A stretch of 12,905 nt of DNA from Lachnospiraceae bacterium (GCA_900753685.1 CAAEAB010000191.1:1-12905), one strand, 5' to 3'. Shown: positions 1-7,794, numbered from the stretch's first letter. Program-made: numbers and translations. The notes: generated from the sequence alone by a model not told the origin.

Positions 1-170
1 CCGACAAGGCAGCCGCTGTTGAAGAGCCAAAGGCTCAGGCAATTGCTTACCGGGATGATGTGTTTACTGCCATGTCCGAGCTTCGTGAGCCGGCCGATGC
101 CCTGGAAATGCTTGTAGACAAATCGGTATGGCCATTCCCAACCTATGGTGATTTATTGTTTAATGTATAA
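1..170 (+). CDS. glnN: Type III glutamine synthetase, C-terminal fragment
   Basis: Only the last 55 codons are in the window (reading frame from base 3, stop TAA at 168-170); the gene starts upstream of the left edge. The visible protein contains an AMSELREPAD segment and ends in WPFPTYGDLLFNV. That ending is the typical C-terminus of the large hexameric type III glutamine synthetases (GlnN/GSIII) of Clostridia, Bacteroidetes and cyanobacteria. The enzyme makes glutamine from glutamate, ammonia and ATP in the cytoplasm. The catalytic domain lies outside the window, so the call rests on the C-terminal signature alone. The gene is followed 33 bp later by a strong terminator, so it is the last gene of its transcription unit. 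Confidence 0.82.
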   Translation, partial: DKAAAVEEPKAQAIAYRDDVFTAMSELREPADALEMLVDKSVWPFPTYGDLLFNV

Positions 171-203
171 GATATTCCAAACTCTATAAAACCTTATAAA
201 TAC

Positions 204-239
204 AAAAGGGACTACTGTTTTAAAGCAGCAGTCCTTTTT
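204..239 (+). terminator. Intrinsic terminator after glutamine synthetase, probably bidirectional
   Basis: The left arm AAAAGGGACTACTG (204-217) pairs with CAGCAGTCCTTTTT (226-239) around an 8-nt loop. This gives 12 Watson-Crick pairs, one G-U pair and one A-C mismatch. The right arm ends in a run of five T. Read on the minus strand, the left arm also gives a T-rich 3' side, and the convergent acetyltransferase stops only 14 bp away. One hairpin therefore plausibly ends both genes. Confidence 0.9.
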
Positions 240-253
240 ATGTTTGGCTTAAC

Positions 254-832
254 TTAATGCAGTGGTCCTTTGCTGAGAATGGCATTAATGACATCGCTGG
301 ATAATTCGTGAATCGATTTTGGTTCAAAGCGGGGTGGGACATAGTTTTGCAGAGCTTTTGACATAATGGCCGTATTATGCCAGCTTCCAAGCTTAAAGCC
401 GCAGTTTTCCTGAATGCCATCCACTGAAAAACCAAGCTGATTGTGGAGGGCAATACTTGCTTCATTTGGAAGGGTAATGACGCCGTAGACTGTGTAATAT
501 CCCTGTAGCGTCAATAAGTCCATCAGAGCAGAATAAAGGGTGCGACCGAGATCTCGCCCTCGGACCTCTGGGCGAAGATAGACAGAAAGCTCACAGCACC
601 ACTGATAAGCCTCGCGACCCCGGTAAAGGGAAGCATAGGCATAACCAACGATTTTGCCATGGTCCTTTGCAACAATCCAGGGATATTGCTCGGTATAGTG
701 GCGGACACGTTCAGAAAAGCTTTCCAGAGACGGTATCTCGCATTCAAAAGTGATCGCTGTATTTTGAATATAGGGTGTATAAATTTCAAGAACCTCGGCA
801 ATATCCTCTTCTTTAATCAATTGTAAAATCAT
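254..832 (-). CDS. GNAT N-acetyltransferase, phosphinothricin/methionine-sulfoximine acetyltransferase-like
   Basis: This is a 192-residue single-domain GNAT protein that would transfer acetyl from acetyl-CoA to an amine. Family features visible are NTAITFE at residues 24-30, VGYAYAS at 62-68, ELSVYLRPEVRGR at 81-93, and ITLPNEASIALHNQLGF before the final strands. This arrangement is that of Pat/Bar/YncA-type acetyltransferases, whose known substrates are phosphinothricin, methionine sulfoximine or sulfone and related amino acids. The real substrate cannot be read from sequence. The acetyl-CoA loop is usually R-x-x-G-x-G; here it reads RGRDLG, with Asp94 in place of the first glycine. An in-frame ATG at 905-907 would add 25 residues, but ATG 830-832 is preferred: it has an AGAAAGGA SD with a 6-nt spacer, and the predicted promoter lies between the two starts. 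The gene stands alone, divergent from mutS and convergent with glutamine synthetase. Confidence 0.85.
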   Translation of the reverse strand: MILQLIKEEDIAEVLEIYTPYIQNTAITFECEIPSLESFSERVRHYTEQYPWIVAKDHGKIVGYAYASLYRGREAYQWCCELSVYLRPEVRGRDLGRTLYSALMDLLTLQGYYTVYGVITLPNEASIALHNQLGFSVDGIQENCGFKLGSWHNTAIMSKALQNYVPPRFEPKSIHELSSDVINAILSKGPLH

Positions 833-838
833 TGCAAA

Positions 839-846
839 TCCTTTCT
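839..846 (-). promoter_or_regulatory. Ribosome binding site deciding the acetyltransferase start
   Basis: On the minus strand AGAAAGGA lies 6 nt before the ATG at 832-830. It matches the complement of the 16S 3' end and supports this start over the upstream ATG at 907. Confidence 0.75.
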
Positions 847-865
847 CTGCTTCAAATCTATGGTT

Positions 866-894
866 ATCATAGCCTGTTTTTATAAAAAAATCAA
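866..894 (-). promoter_or_regulatory. Sigma-A-type promoter of the acetyltransferase gene
   Basis: On the minus strand a -35 TTGATT (plus 889-894) and a -10 TATGAT (plus 866-871) are separated by exactly 17 nt. The -10 matches the consensus at 5 of 6 positions and the -35 at 4 of 6. The -10 lies 33 bp upstream of the ATG at 832, a normal leader length. The alternative ATG at 907 would lie upstream of this promoter. Confidence 0.7.
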
Positions 895-900
895 TATTGG

Positions 901-929
901 TTGACATTATTTTCTGAAAAAGATAAGAT
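901..929 (+). promoter_or_regulatory. Sigma-A-type promoter of the mutS operon
   Basis: A perfect -35 TTGACA (901-906) is followed after 17 nt by TAAGAT (924-929), which matches the -10 consensus at 4 of 6 positions. It lies about 50 bp upstream of the mutS ATG and its -35 is only 6 bp from the -35 of the divergent promoter. It is the only convincing promoter I see ahead of the plus-strand gene run. Confidence 0.75.
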
Positions 930-980
930 GTTATAAGTATTTCTTTTATATATTTTACGAATAGAAACCGGAGGATAAAA

Positions 981-3626
981 ATGGCGCCATTAACACCTAT
1001 GATGCAGCAATATATGGAGACAAAAAAACAGTATAAGGATTGTATTTTATTATATCGTCTGGGCGATTTTTATGAAATGTTTTTTGACGACGCGCTCATC
1101 GCTTCTAAAGCATTGGAAATCACCTTGACAGGAAAAGACTGCGGACAGGAGGAACGGGCTCCTATGTGTGGAATTCCTTATCATGCTTTAGACGGTTATC
1201 TGAATAAATTAATCGAAAAAGGATATAAGGCGGCGATATGCGAACAAATGGAAGATCCCAAAACGGCAAAAGGCATTGTCAAACGTGAAGTGATCCGCAT
1301 TGTAACGCCGGGAACCAACCTAAGTATACAGTCTCTGGATGAAACAAAAAATAATTATCTAATGTGCCTTTTTTATATGGATGAACGCTTTGGTGTCAGT
1401 GTCGCAGATATTTCTACCGGAGATTATTATATGACCGAAGTTGATTCAGACAAAAAGGTACTGGATGAAATTACAAAATATACACCGGCTGAAATTGTCT
1501 ATAACGATTATTTTCCAATGTGCGGCATTGATCTGGAGGATATCGGTGAAAAAATGCGTATATCTGTGTCAGCCCTGGAAAACTGGTATTCGGACGAAAC
1601 CTTATGCGTCCAGAAATTAAAAGAACATTTTCATGTGGCTTCTCTGGAGGGGCTGGGCCTTTCTGATTATCCTGTAGGATGCATAGCCGCAGGAATGCTT
1701 TTGCAGTATTTATATGAGACACAAAAAAACGCTTTGCCTCAGATGACAAAAATCACTCCCTATCATACAGAACGATTTATGGTCCTGGATACGGCGACGC
1801 GGAGAAATCTGGAGCTTCTGGAAACGCTGAGAGAGAAGCAAAAACGAGGCTCTCTTCTTTGGGTTTTAGATAAAACAAAGACGGCCATGGGCGCCCGATT
1901 TTTAAGGAGTTGTATCGAACAGCCCTTTGTCCAAAAGGAGCTGATCGAGCGTCGGCTTGAAAGTTTGGAAGAATTAAACGAGGATGTTATTACACGGGAT
2001 GAAATCCGCGAATACTTAAATGCAATTTATGATCTGGAACGGTTAATGAGCCGAATCAGCTGCAAATCTGCCAATCCAAGAGATTTAATTTCCTTTAAAA
2101 ATTCTCTTTCCATGATTCCGCCCATCAAATACCTTCTGCGGAATATGAAATCGGCCGATTTAAAAGAGATTTATGAAGACCTGGATAACCTGGAAGACAT
2201 TACAGGACTAATCGAAAATTCGATTGAGGAGGAGCCACCAATTTCCATCAAAGAGGGCGGCATTATTAAGAACGGTTATAATGAGACTGTCGATAAATAT
2301 CGCAATGCAAAAACTGAGGGTAAACAATGGTTGGCTCAGATGGAGCAGACCGAGCGGGAAAGGACCGGGATTAAAAATCTTCGGATTAAATTTAACAAGA
2401 TATTCGGCTATTATCTGGAAGTTACCAATTCCTATAAAGAATTTGTGCCGGAAGAATGGACAAGAAAACAGACCATGGCCAATGCAGAGCGTTATATTAC
2501 ACCAGAGTTAAAAGAATTAGAGGATATTATTCTTGGCGCCGAAGAAAAACTGTTTTCTCTGGAATATGATTTGTTTGCCATGATCCGCGATCAGATTGGC
2601 GGAGAGGTCAGGCGTATACAGCAGACAGCCAAAGCTCTGGCCAAAATGGACGTGTACGCTTCCCTGGCCTATGTGGCGGAACGTAATCATTTTATACGGC
2701 CGAAGATTAATGAAAAGGGAATGATTCATATTAAAGACGGAAGGCATCCGGTCGTCGAGCAAATGCTTCCAAACGATGCCTTTGTGCCAAACGATACCTT
2801 CCTGGATGACGGGGACTGTCGGGTATCCATTATCACCGGGCCGAATATGGCCGGCAAGTCGACCTATATGCGTCAGGCAGCGTTGATTGTCCTGATGGCT
2901 CAGATTGGCTCCTTTGTTCCGGCCGCCAGCGCGGATATCGGCATTGTGGATCGAATTTTTACTCGCGTGGGGGCCTCCGATGACCTGGCCAGCGGTCAGA
3001 GTACATTTATGGTGGAAATGAATGAGGTTGCCAACATTTTGCGGAATGCAACGAAGGACAGTCTTTTGATTCTTGATGAGATCGGCCGCGGGACGTCCAC
3101 CTTCGACGGCTTAAGTATTGCCTGGGCTGTTGTAGAGCATATTAGTAATAAGAAAAAATTGGGGGCAAAAACTCTTTTCGCGACCCATTATCATGAATTG
3201 ACTGAGCTTGAGGGCCGGCTTCCGGGCGTAAACAATTATTGTATCGCAGTCAAGGAGCAGGGAGATGATATTATTTTTCTGCGAAAAATTATTCAGGGCG
3301 GCGCTGATAAAAGCTACGGAATTCAGGTGGCCAAACTGGCGGGAATTCCGTCTTCAGTGACGGATCGGGCGAAGGAAATTGTTCTTCAGCTAATCGATGC
3401 AGATATTGCTTCCAAGGCCAGGGAGATTGCCAGCGAAGAAGTCAGATATCTTGACGTGTCGGATGAAGCTTCCGTGGATTCTTATGTAAGGGAATCTGAG
3501 GAAAAAGTGGCGACGACCGATGATCTTGTTATTGCCCAGATCGCGGCTCTGGATTTGGGACGGCTGACGCCCCTTGAGGCAATCAACCTTTTGTATCAGT
3601 ATCAGGACGAGATAAAGAAACGGTGA
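981..3626 (+). CDS. mutS: DNA mismatch repair protein MutS
   Basis: This 881-residue protein recognises mismatches and small loops and, with ATP, recruits MutL. The N-terminal mismatch-binding domain carries the F-x-E wedge (Phe30-Tyr31-Glu32 in GDFYEMFF). The C-terminal ABC-type ATPase has Walker A GPNMAGKST at 620-628, Walker B LLILDE at about 695-700, the signature region GRGTSTFDGLS just after it, and the switch histidine in FATHYHEL (His736). The length is normal for bacterial MutS1; these features and the mutL neighbour exclude MutS2. A variable acidic stretch near residues 812-848 precedes the conserved tail TPLEAINLLYQYQDEIK. The start is fixed by CGGAGGA 6 nt upstream of the ATG and by the TTGACA promoter. 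mutL follows after 4 bp. Confidence 0.98.
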   Translation: MAPLTPMMQQYMETKKQYKDCILLYRLGDFYEMFFDDALIASKALEITLTGKDCGQEERAPMCGIPYHALDGYLNKLIEKGYKAAICEQMEDPKTAKGIVKREVIRIVTPGTNLSIQSLDETKNNYLMCLFYMDERFGVSVADISTGDYYMTEVDSDKKVLDEITKYTPAEIVYNDYFPMCGIDLEDIGEKMRISVSALENWYSDETLCVQKLKEHFHVASLEGLGLSDYPVGCIAAGMLLQYLYETQKNALPQMTKITPYHTERFMVLDTATRRNLELLETLREKQKRGSLLWVLDKTKTAMGARFLRSCIEQPFVQKELIERRLESLEELNEDVITRDEIREYLNAIYDLERLMSRISCKSANPRDLISFKNSLSMIPPIKYLLRNMKSADLKEIYEDLDNLEDITGLIENSIEEEPPISIKEGGIIKNGYNETVDKYRNAKTEGKQWLAQMEQTERERTGIKNLRIKFNKIFGYYLEVTNSYKEFVPEEWTRKQTMANAERYITPELKELEDIILGAEEKLFSLEYDLFAMIRDQIGGEVRRIQQTAKALAKMDVYASLAYVAERNHFIRPKINEKGMIHIKDGRHPVVEQMLPNDAFVPNDTFLDDGDCRVSIITGPNMAGKSTYMRQAALIVLMAQIGSFVPAASADIGIVDRIFTRVGASDDLASGQSTFMVEMNEVANILRNATKDSLLILDEIGRGTSTFDGLSIAWAVVEHISNKKKLGAKTLFATHYHELTELEGRLPGVNNYCIAVKEQGDDIIFLRKIIQGGADKSYGIQVAKLAGIPSSVTDRAKEIVLQLIDADIASKAREIASEEVRYLDVSDEASVDSYVRESEEKVATTDDLVIAQIAALDLGRLTPLEAINLLYQYQDEIKKR

Positions 3627-3627
3627 T
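3622..3627 (+). promoter_or_regulatory. mutL ribosome binding site overlapping the mutS stop codon
   Basis: GGTGAT contains the mutS stop TGA (3624-3626) and ends 3 nt before the mutL ATG. It matches the downstream half of the anti-SD complement (AGGAGGTGATC) and lacks the GGAGG core. Ribosomes finishing mutS would run over it, which suggests translational coupling. Confidence 0.55.
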
Positions 3628-3630
3628 AAA

Positions 3631-5451
3631 ATGGGAAAAATACAGGTATTAGACGGAGAAACGATCAATAAAATAGCCGCTGGGGAGGTTGTTGAACGAC
3701 CTTCCTCTGTCGTAAAGGAACTGGTGGAAAATGCCATTGATGCCGGCGCCACAGCGATAACGATAGAAATTCAGGATGGCGGGATTTCATTCGTCCGTAT
3801 TACAGACAATGGCAGCGGCATGGAGAAAGAAGATATTGCCATGGCTTTTTTGCGCCATTCCACAAGCAAAATACGAAGCTCTGAGGATTTGCAGACAATT
3901 CATTCCCTGGGTTTCCGCGGCGAAGCCCTTTCAAGTATCTCTGCGGTAGCCCAGGTGGAGCTTTTGACAAAAACGGCCCATGCCATGACCGGCTGCCGGT
4001 ATCGGATTGACGGCGGCGTGGAAAAATCCATGGAAGACATTGGCTGCCCTGACGGTACGACCTTTATTGTACGCCAGTTATTTTACAATACACCGGCCCG
4101 TAGAAAATTTTTAAAATCGAATATGACAGAAGCCGGCTACATCAGCGATTTGATTGCGCGTTTGGCCATGTCCCATCCGGAGGTTTCCTTTAAGTTTATA
4201 AATAACCGGCAAAATCGGCTGCATACATCGGGAAACGGACGCCTGAAGGATATTCTTTATCACATTTACGGAAGAGATATTTCTTCCAATCTTCTTCCAG
4301 TGGAAGCGGAGCGGGATAATATTCAAATGACGGGATTTATCGGAAAGCCGATCATCTGCAGAGGAAACCGTTCCTATGAAAATTACTTTATAAATGGAAG
4401 ATATATAAAAAGCCCAATCATTACCCAGGCCATCGAGGATGCTTACAAGACCTTTACTATGGTGCATAAATTTCCCTTTGCGGTTCTTCACTTTGCGCTG
4501 GATACCGCAGAATTGGATGTGAATGTTCATCCTACAAAGATGGAAGTACGGTTCAGCAACGGCCAGGAATTATACCGGTTTGTTTACGAGACCTTGCGAA
4601 ATATTCTCTTCGGAAGAGAGTTAATTCCAGAAGTAAAGCCGTCAGAGGCCAAGATATGGGAAGCGCCTAAAACGGTTTCTCAACCGGCTTCGTCTAAACC
4701 AATACAAAAATCAGCAGTTCAGCCGGCACACTCCGAGAAGCCTGAAGAAAAAAAAGAAAAATTGCCGGAACCCTTTGAAAAAAATCGTCTGGAAGCTAGG
4801 AAGTCTTCTCTCGTTGAGGAAAAGACTCAGCAGTACGAATTATTTGAAACCGGTCTTTTGACAAAGGAAGCTCGCATACGGCATAAACTCATCGGGCAGG
4901 TTTTTGAGACCTACTGGATTGTGGAGTATGACGGTAAGTTATTTATCATCGACCAGCACGCGGCCCATGAAAAGGTGCTTTATGAAAAGCTGATGAAACG
5001 GTTTAAGGAAAGTCAGCCGATGATTCAGATGCTCCAGCCGCCAATCGTATTGACCTTATCTATGACAGAGGTCGACCTTTTAAACCGTTATATGGACGAT
5101 TTTAAACGTATGGGCTTCGAATTTGAATCTTTTGGCGGTAAAGAATATGCCCTCCGCGGCGTTCCTTCGGACTTATATGGTTTTACCGGCAAGGAAATGG
5201 TGACAGAGCTTTTGGACGATTTGTCGGGAGAATCGCCGCGGATACGGACGGATATGATCGGCGACAGGATTGCTACGATGGCCTGTAAGGCCGCCGTTAA
5301 AGGAAATATGCGGATTTCTCCAAAGGAGGCAGATGCCTTGATCGAAGAGCTTTTGCAGGCGGAAAATCCCTATACCTGTCCCCACGGCCGTCCGACGATC
5401 ATTTCTATGACAAAGACCGAGCTTGAAAAACGATTTAAGCGTATTGTATAA
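3631..5451 (+). CDS. mutL: DNA mismatch repair protein MutL (endonuclease type)
   Basis: This 606-residue protein links MutS mismatch recognition to strand incision. The N-terminal GHKL ATPase shows motif I (Glu30 and Asn34 in KELVENAIDAGA), DNGSGM, and GFRGEALSSI. A low-complexity linker rich in Lys, Glu, Pro and Ser spans about residues 335-400. The C-terminal dimerisation/nuclease domain carries the metal-binding motif DQHAAHE(x)4E (Asp441 to Glu452), ACK at 551-553 and CPHGRP at 583-588. These mark the latent-nuclease MutL of bacteria without MutH, such as Bacillus. The stretch IQMLQPPIV near residue 468 is in the place of the sliding-clamp-binding motif (QEMIVP in B. subtilis) but has Ile where Gln is expected. 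The 4-bp gap to mutS suggests co-translation. Confidence 0.98.
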   Translation: MGKIQVLDGETINKIAAGEVVERPSSVVKELVENAIDAGATAITIEIQDGGISFVRITDNGSGMEKEDIAMAFLRHSTSKIRSSEDLQTIHSLGFRGEALSSISAVAQVELLTKTAHAMTGCRYRIDGGVEKSMEDIGCPDGTTFIVRQLFYNTPARRKFLKSNMTEAGYISDLIARLAMSHPEVSFKFINNRQNRLHTSGNGRLKDILYHIYGRDISSNLLPVEAERDNIQMTGFIGKPIICRGNRSYENYFINGRYIKSPIITQAIEDAYKTFTMVHKFPFAVLHFALDTAELDVNVHPTKMEVRFSNGQELYRFVYETLRNILFGRELIPEVKPSEAKIWEAPKTVSQPASSKPIQKSAVQPAHSEKPEEKKEKLPEPFEKNRLEARKSSLVEEKTQQYELFETGLLTKEARIRHKLIGQVFETYWIVEYDGKLFIIDQHAAHEKVLYEKLMKRFKESQPMIQMLQPPIVLTLSMTEVDLLNRYMDDFKRMGFEFESFGGKEYALRGVPSDLYGFTGKEMVTELLDDLSGESPRIRTDMIGDRIATMACKAAVKGNMRISPKEADALIEELLQAENPYTCPHGRPTIISMTKTELEKRFKRIV

Positions 5452-5466
5452 AATAAATGGAGAGTA

Positions 5467-6414
5467 ATGATGAAACCTTTGATCATATTAACCGGGCCGA
5501 CCGCAGTGGGAAAGACGGAACTGTCGATCGCCCTGGCAAAATCTGTCGGCGGAGAGGTCATCTCTGCCGATTCAATGCAGGTTTATAAATATATGGATAT
5601 CGGTACGGCAAAAATTCGTCCGTGGGAAATGCAGGGAGTGCCCCATCATTTAATTGATATTTTAGAGCCGGATGAGCCCTTCAATGTGGCTGTATTTAAA
5701 GATTTAGCCAAGGCTGCAATGGAAGAAATTTATGATCGCGGACATATACCTATTATTGTCGGCGGTACCGGCTTTTATATCCAGGCTCTGCTTTACGATA
5801 TCGATTTTACAGAAGAGGATTCGGATGCTTCCCTGCGAAAGGAGTTGGAGGAGCTGGCTTTGGAAAAGGGCGGCGACTATCTTCATGCATTGCTTCGGGA
5901 AGTTGACCCGGAATCTGCGGAACAGATTCATGCGAATAATGTAAAACGGGTCATTCGTGCTTTGGAGTACTACCGGATTCACAGCCAGAAAATTTCTGTT
6001 CATAATGCAGCGGAACGGGAGAAGAAATCTCCTTATAATTTTTTATATTTTGTTTTGAGCCATGACCGGAAGATTTTATATGACCGAATTGAAAAGCGGA
6101 TTGACAAAATGCTGGAAGAAGGTTTGATTTCAGAGGTGGACAATCTTATAAAAAAGGGGTATGATAGTTCTCTGGTCTCTATGCAGGGACTTGGTTATAA
6201 AGAATTGATTCCCTATTTACAGGAAGAATGCTCATTAGAGGAGGCCGTTTATATTTTAAAACGGGATACCCGGCATTTCGCCAAGCGACAGCTCACCTGG
6301 TTTCGACGGGAACGGGATGTGCGCTGGCTGGATAAAGCCCGGTTTTCATCTGAGGAGGAAATATTAAAAGAAATTTTAGATACGATGAATAAAGAATGGA
6401 GCTTATTAAAATGA
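5467..6414 (+). CDS. miaA: tRNA dimethylallyltransferase MiaA
   Basis: The enzyme transfers a dimethylallyl group from DMAPP to N6 of A37 in tRNAs that read UNN codons. The 315-residue length is normal. Visible signatures are the P-loop GPTAVGKT (10-17), ISADSMQVYKYMDIGTAK with the likely catalytic Asp35, the VGGTGFY loop (98-104), and the C-terminal RHFAKRQLTWFRRE that grips the anticodon loop. Two tandem ATGs occur at 5467 and 5470. GGAG at 5459-5462 gives spacers of 4 and 7 nt, so the second ATG may be the one used; the protein differs by one Met. The gene lies 15 bp after mutL and its stop overlaps the next gene's start. Firmicutes often carry hfq just downstream of miaA; here there is no room for it. 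Confidence 0.97.
   Translation: MMKPLIILTGPTAVGKTELSIALAKSVGGEVISADSMQVYKYMDIGTAKIRPWEMQGVPHHLIDILEPDEPFNVAVFKDLAKAAMEEIYDRGHIPIIVGGTGFYIQALLYDIDFTEEDSDASLRKELEELALEKGGDYLHALLREVDPESAEQIHANNVKRVIRALEYYRIHSQKISVHNAAEREKKSPYNFLYFVLSHDRKILYDRIEKRIDKMLEEGLISEVDNLIKKGYDSSLVSMQGLGYKELIPYLQEECSLEEAVYILKRDTRHFAKRQLTWFRRERDVRWLDKARFSSEEEILKEILDTMNKEWSLLK
6398..6401 (+). promoter_or_regulatory. Ribosome binding site inside the end of miaA
   Basis: GGAG lies 9 nt upstream of ATG 6411, whose ATG overlaps the miaA stop as ATGA. The other in-frame ATG (6396) shares its own bases with this GGAG and has no SD of its own, so 6411 is the better start. Confidence 0.55.
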
Positions 6415-7706
6415 GAGACATGTACAAAAACGCCGGAATTCTGCCAGAGGTTTATGATTTTTGCAGTAAGATTGAAAAAAGTCTGGATGAGAGGTTTAAA
6501 ACCATTGATGCTGTGGCAGAATATAATCAATTGAAGGTTATTATGGCGATGCAGGCAAATAAAGTCAGTGAGGCTCATTTTCAGCCGTCCTCTGGATACG
6601 GCTATGATGACCTTGGACGGGATACTCTAGAAAAGGTCTATGCTCATATTTTTCATACCGAGGATGCCCTTGTCCGTCCCCACATTACTTGCGGAACCCA
6701 CGCGTTAACTATCGCCCTATCTGGGAATCTTCGCCCGGGAGATGAATTGCTTTCTCCGGTAGGGAAACCTTATGATACTCTAGAGGGAGTTATAGGTATC
6801 CGTCCCCAGACCGGTTCTCTGGCTGAATATGGCGTGACCTATCGTCAGGTAGACCTGCTGCCAAATGGCGATTTTGATTTCGAAAATATCGGCAAAGCCA
6901 TCAATGAACGGACAAGGCTTGTCACTATCCAGCGTTCCAAGGGATATCAGACCCGGCCGACGCTGTCTGTTGAAAAAATCGGCGAACTGATTCGTTTTGT
7001 GAAGTCAATTAAACCGGACGTTATCTGTATGGTTGACAACTGTTACGGCGAGTTTGTTGAAAAAATCGAACCGACCGATGTGGGCGCGGACATGTGTGTC
7101 GGTTCCCTCATTAAAAATCCTGGCGGCGGTCTGGCGCCGATCGGCGGATATATTGTCGGTAAAAAAGAATGTGTGGAGCGGGCGGCTTGCCGTTTGACAG
7201 CTCCGGGACTCGGAAAGGAGCTTGGCGCCAGCCTTGGCGTTAATCGTTCCTTTTATCAGGGATTGTTTCTGGCGCCGCAGGTCGTTGCCGGCGCCTTAAA
7301 GGGTGCGATTTTTGCTGCGAATATATATGAAAAATTAGGCTTTGATGTAGTTCCAAACGGTACGGAATCCCGTCATGATATTATACAGGCCGTTGTTCTT
7401 GGAACTCCGGAGGGGGTTATTAAATTCTGCAAGGGTATTCAGGCCGCCGCACCGGTGGACAGCTTTGTGGATCCGGAACCCTGGGCCATGCCGGGATATG
7501 ACAGCGATGTCATTATGGCTGCCGGAGCCTTTGTTCAGGGGTCATCCATTGAACTCAGCGCTGACGGACCCATCAAGCCTCCATATGCGGTTTACTTTCA
7601 GGGAGGCATCACATGGTATCATTCAAAATACGGAATTATGATGTCTCTGGAGAAGCTTGTTGAGGCCGGCATCGTGGACAAATCACAAATTATTCATAGA
7701 TTTTAA
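6411..7706 (+). CDS. ynbB: Methionine gamma-lyase-family PLP enzyme (YnbB/'aluminium resistance' family)
   Basis: This 431-residue protein belongs to the fold-type I PLP enzymes of the Met_gamma_lyase (YnbB) family, often labelled aluminium resistance protein. Visible PLP features are the CGTHALTIALSGNLRPGDELL region that binds the cofactor phosphate, VDNCYGEF with Asp209 expected to contact the pyridine nitrogen and Tyr212 close by, and GSLIKNPGGG with Lys235 as the expected Schiff-base lysine. By family membership it may cleave or form C-S bonds in sulfur amino acids, but the physiological reaction is not established. The start chosen is ATG 6411, which overlaps the miaA stop by 4 bp (ATGA) and has GGAG 9 nt upstream. 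An upstream ATG at 6396 would add five residues. It is the last gene of the mutS-mutL-miaA run, and the inverted repeat that follows may end that transcript. Confidence 0.92.
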   Translation: MRDMYKNAGILPEVYDFCSKIEKSLDERFKTIDAVAEYNQLKVIMAMQANKVSEAHFQPSSGYGYDDLGRDTLEKVYAHIFHTEDALVRPHITCGTHALTIALSGNLRPGDELLSPVGKPYDTLEGVIGIRPQTGSLAEYGVTYRQVDLLPNGDFDFENIGKAINERTRLVTIQRSKGYQTRPTLSVEKIGELIRFVKSIKPDVICMVDNCYGEFVEKIEPTDVGADMCVGSLIKNPGGGLAPIGGYIVGKKECVERAACRLTAPGLGKELGASLGVNRSFYQGLFLAPQVVAGALKGAIFAANIYEKLGFDVVPNGTESRHDIIQAVVLGTPEGVIKFCKGIQAAAPVDSFVDPEPWAMPGYDSDVIMAAGAFVQGSSIELSADGPIKPPYAVYFQGGITWYHSKYGIMMSLEKLVEAGIVDKSQIIHRF

Positions 7707-7713
7707 GTATACA

Positions 7714-7750
7714 AGGTACACAATTTATGGTAGTATAAATTAGTGTACCT
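7714..7750. repeat. Long inverted repeat between the PLP-enzyme gene and radC
   Basis: AGGTACAC (7714-7721) is the exact reverse complement of GTGTACCT (7743-7750). Inside it, AATTTAT (7722-7728) pairs with ATAAATT (7735-7741), leaving one bulged A (7742) and a 6-nt loop. As RNA this is a 15-bp hairpin followed by GTTTATATTT, a broken T-run, so it could be a weak intrinsic terminator for the mutS-ynbB run. As DNA it could be a dimeric operator. Sequence alone does not decide. Confidence 0.7.
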
Positions 7751-7760
7751 GTTTATATTT

Positions 7761-7788
7761 ATGTAAAGCAGTCGCCTGGATTTTACAT
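7761..7788. repeat. Second, smaller inverted repeat upstream of radC
   Basis: ATGTAAA (7761-7767) is repeated in inverse as TTTACAT (7782-7788), with CAG (7769-7771) and CTG (7776-7778) able to pair inside. It ends 2 bp before the radC SD. It could be a leader hairpin affecting translation or part of a regulatory site together with the first repeat. The arms are short, so chance is possible. Confidence 0.4.
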
Positions 7789-7789
7789 G

Positions 7790-7794
7790 AAAGG
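7790..7794 (+). promoter_or_regulatory. Ribosome binding site deciding the radC start
   Basis: AAAGG lies 8 nt before ATG 7803. Two other in-frame starts, GTG 7794 and ATG 7797, overlap or nearly touch this site and have no SD of their own. Confidence 0.6.

Noticed and set aside
833..907. N-terminal extension of the acetyltransferase from ATG 907
   Set aside because: The predicted promoter (866-894) lies inside it, it lacks a clear SD, and the GNAT fold begins at the Met encoded at 832.
3390..3752. 120-codon minus-strand reading frame across the mutS-mutL junction
   Set aside because: It is antisense to two strongly conserved genes and has no recognisable domain.
4111..4530. 139-codon minus-strand reading frame inside mutL
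   Set aside because: It is fully antisense to the conserved MutL ATPase region, with no recognisable domain.
7734..7739. TATAAA in the radC upstream gap as a -10 box
   Set aside because: No -35-like hexamer lies 16-18 bp upstream and there is no TG extension; it is part of the hairpin stem.
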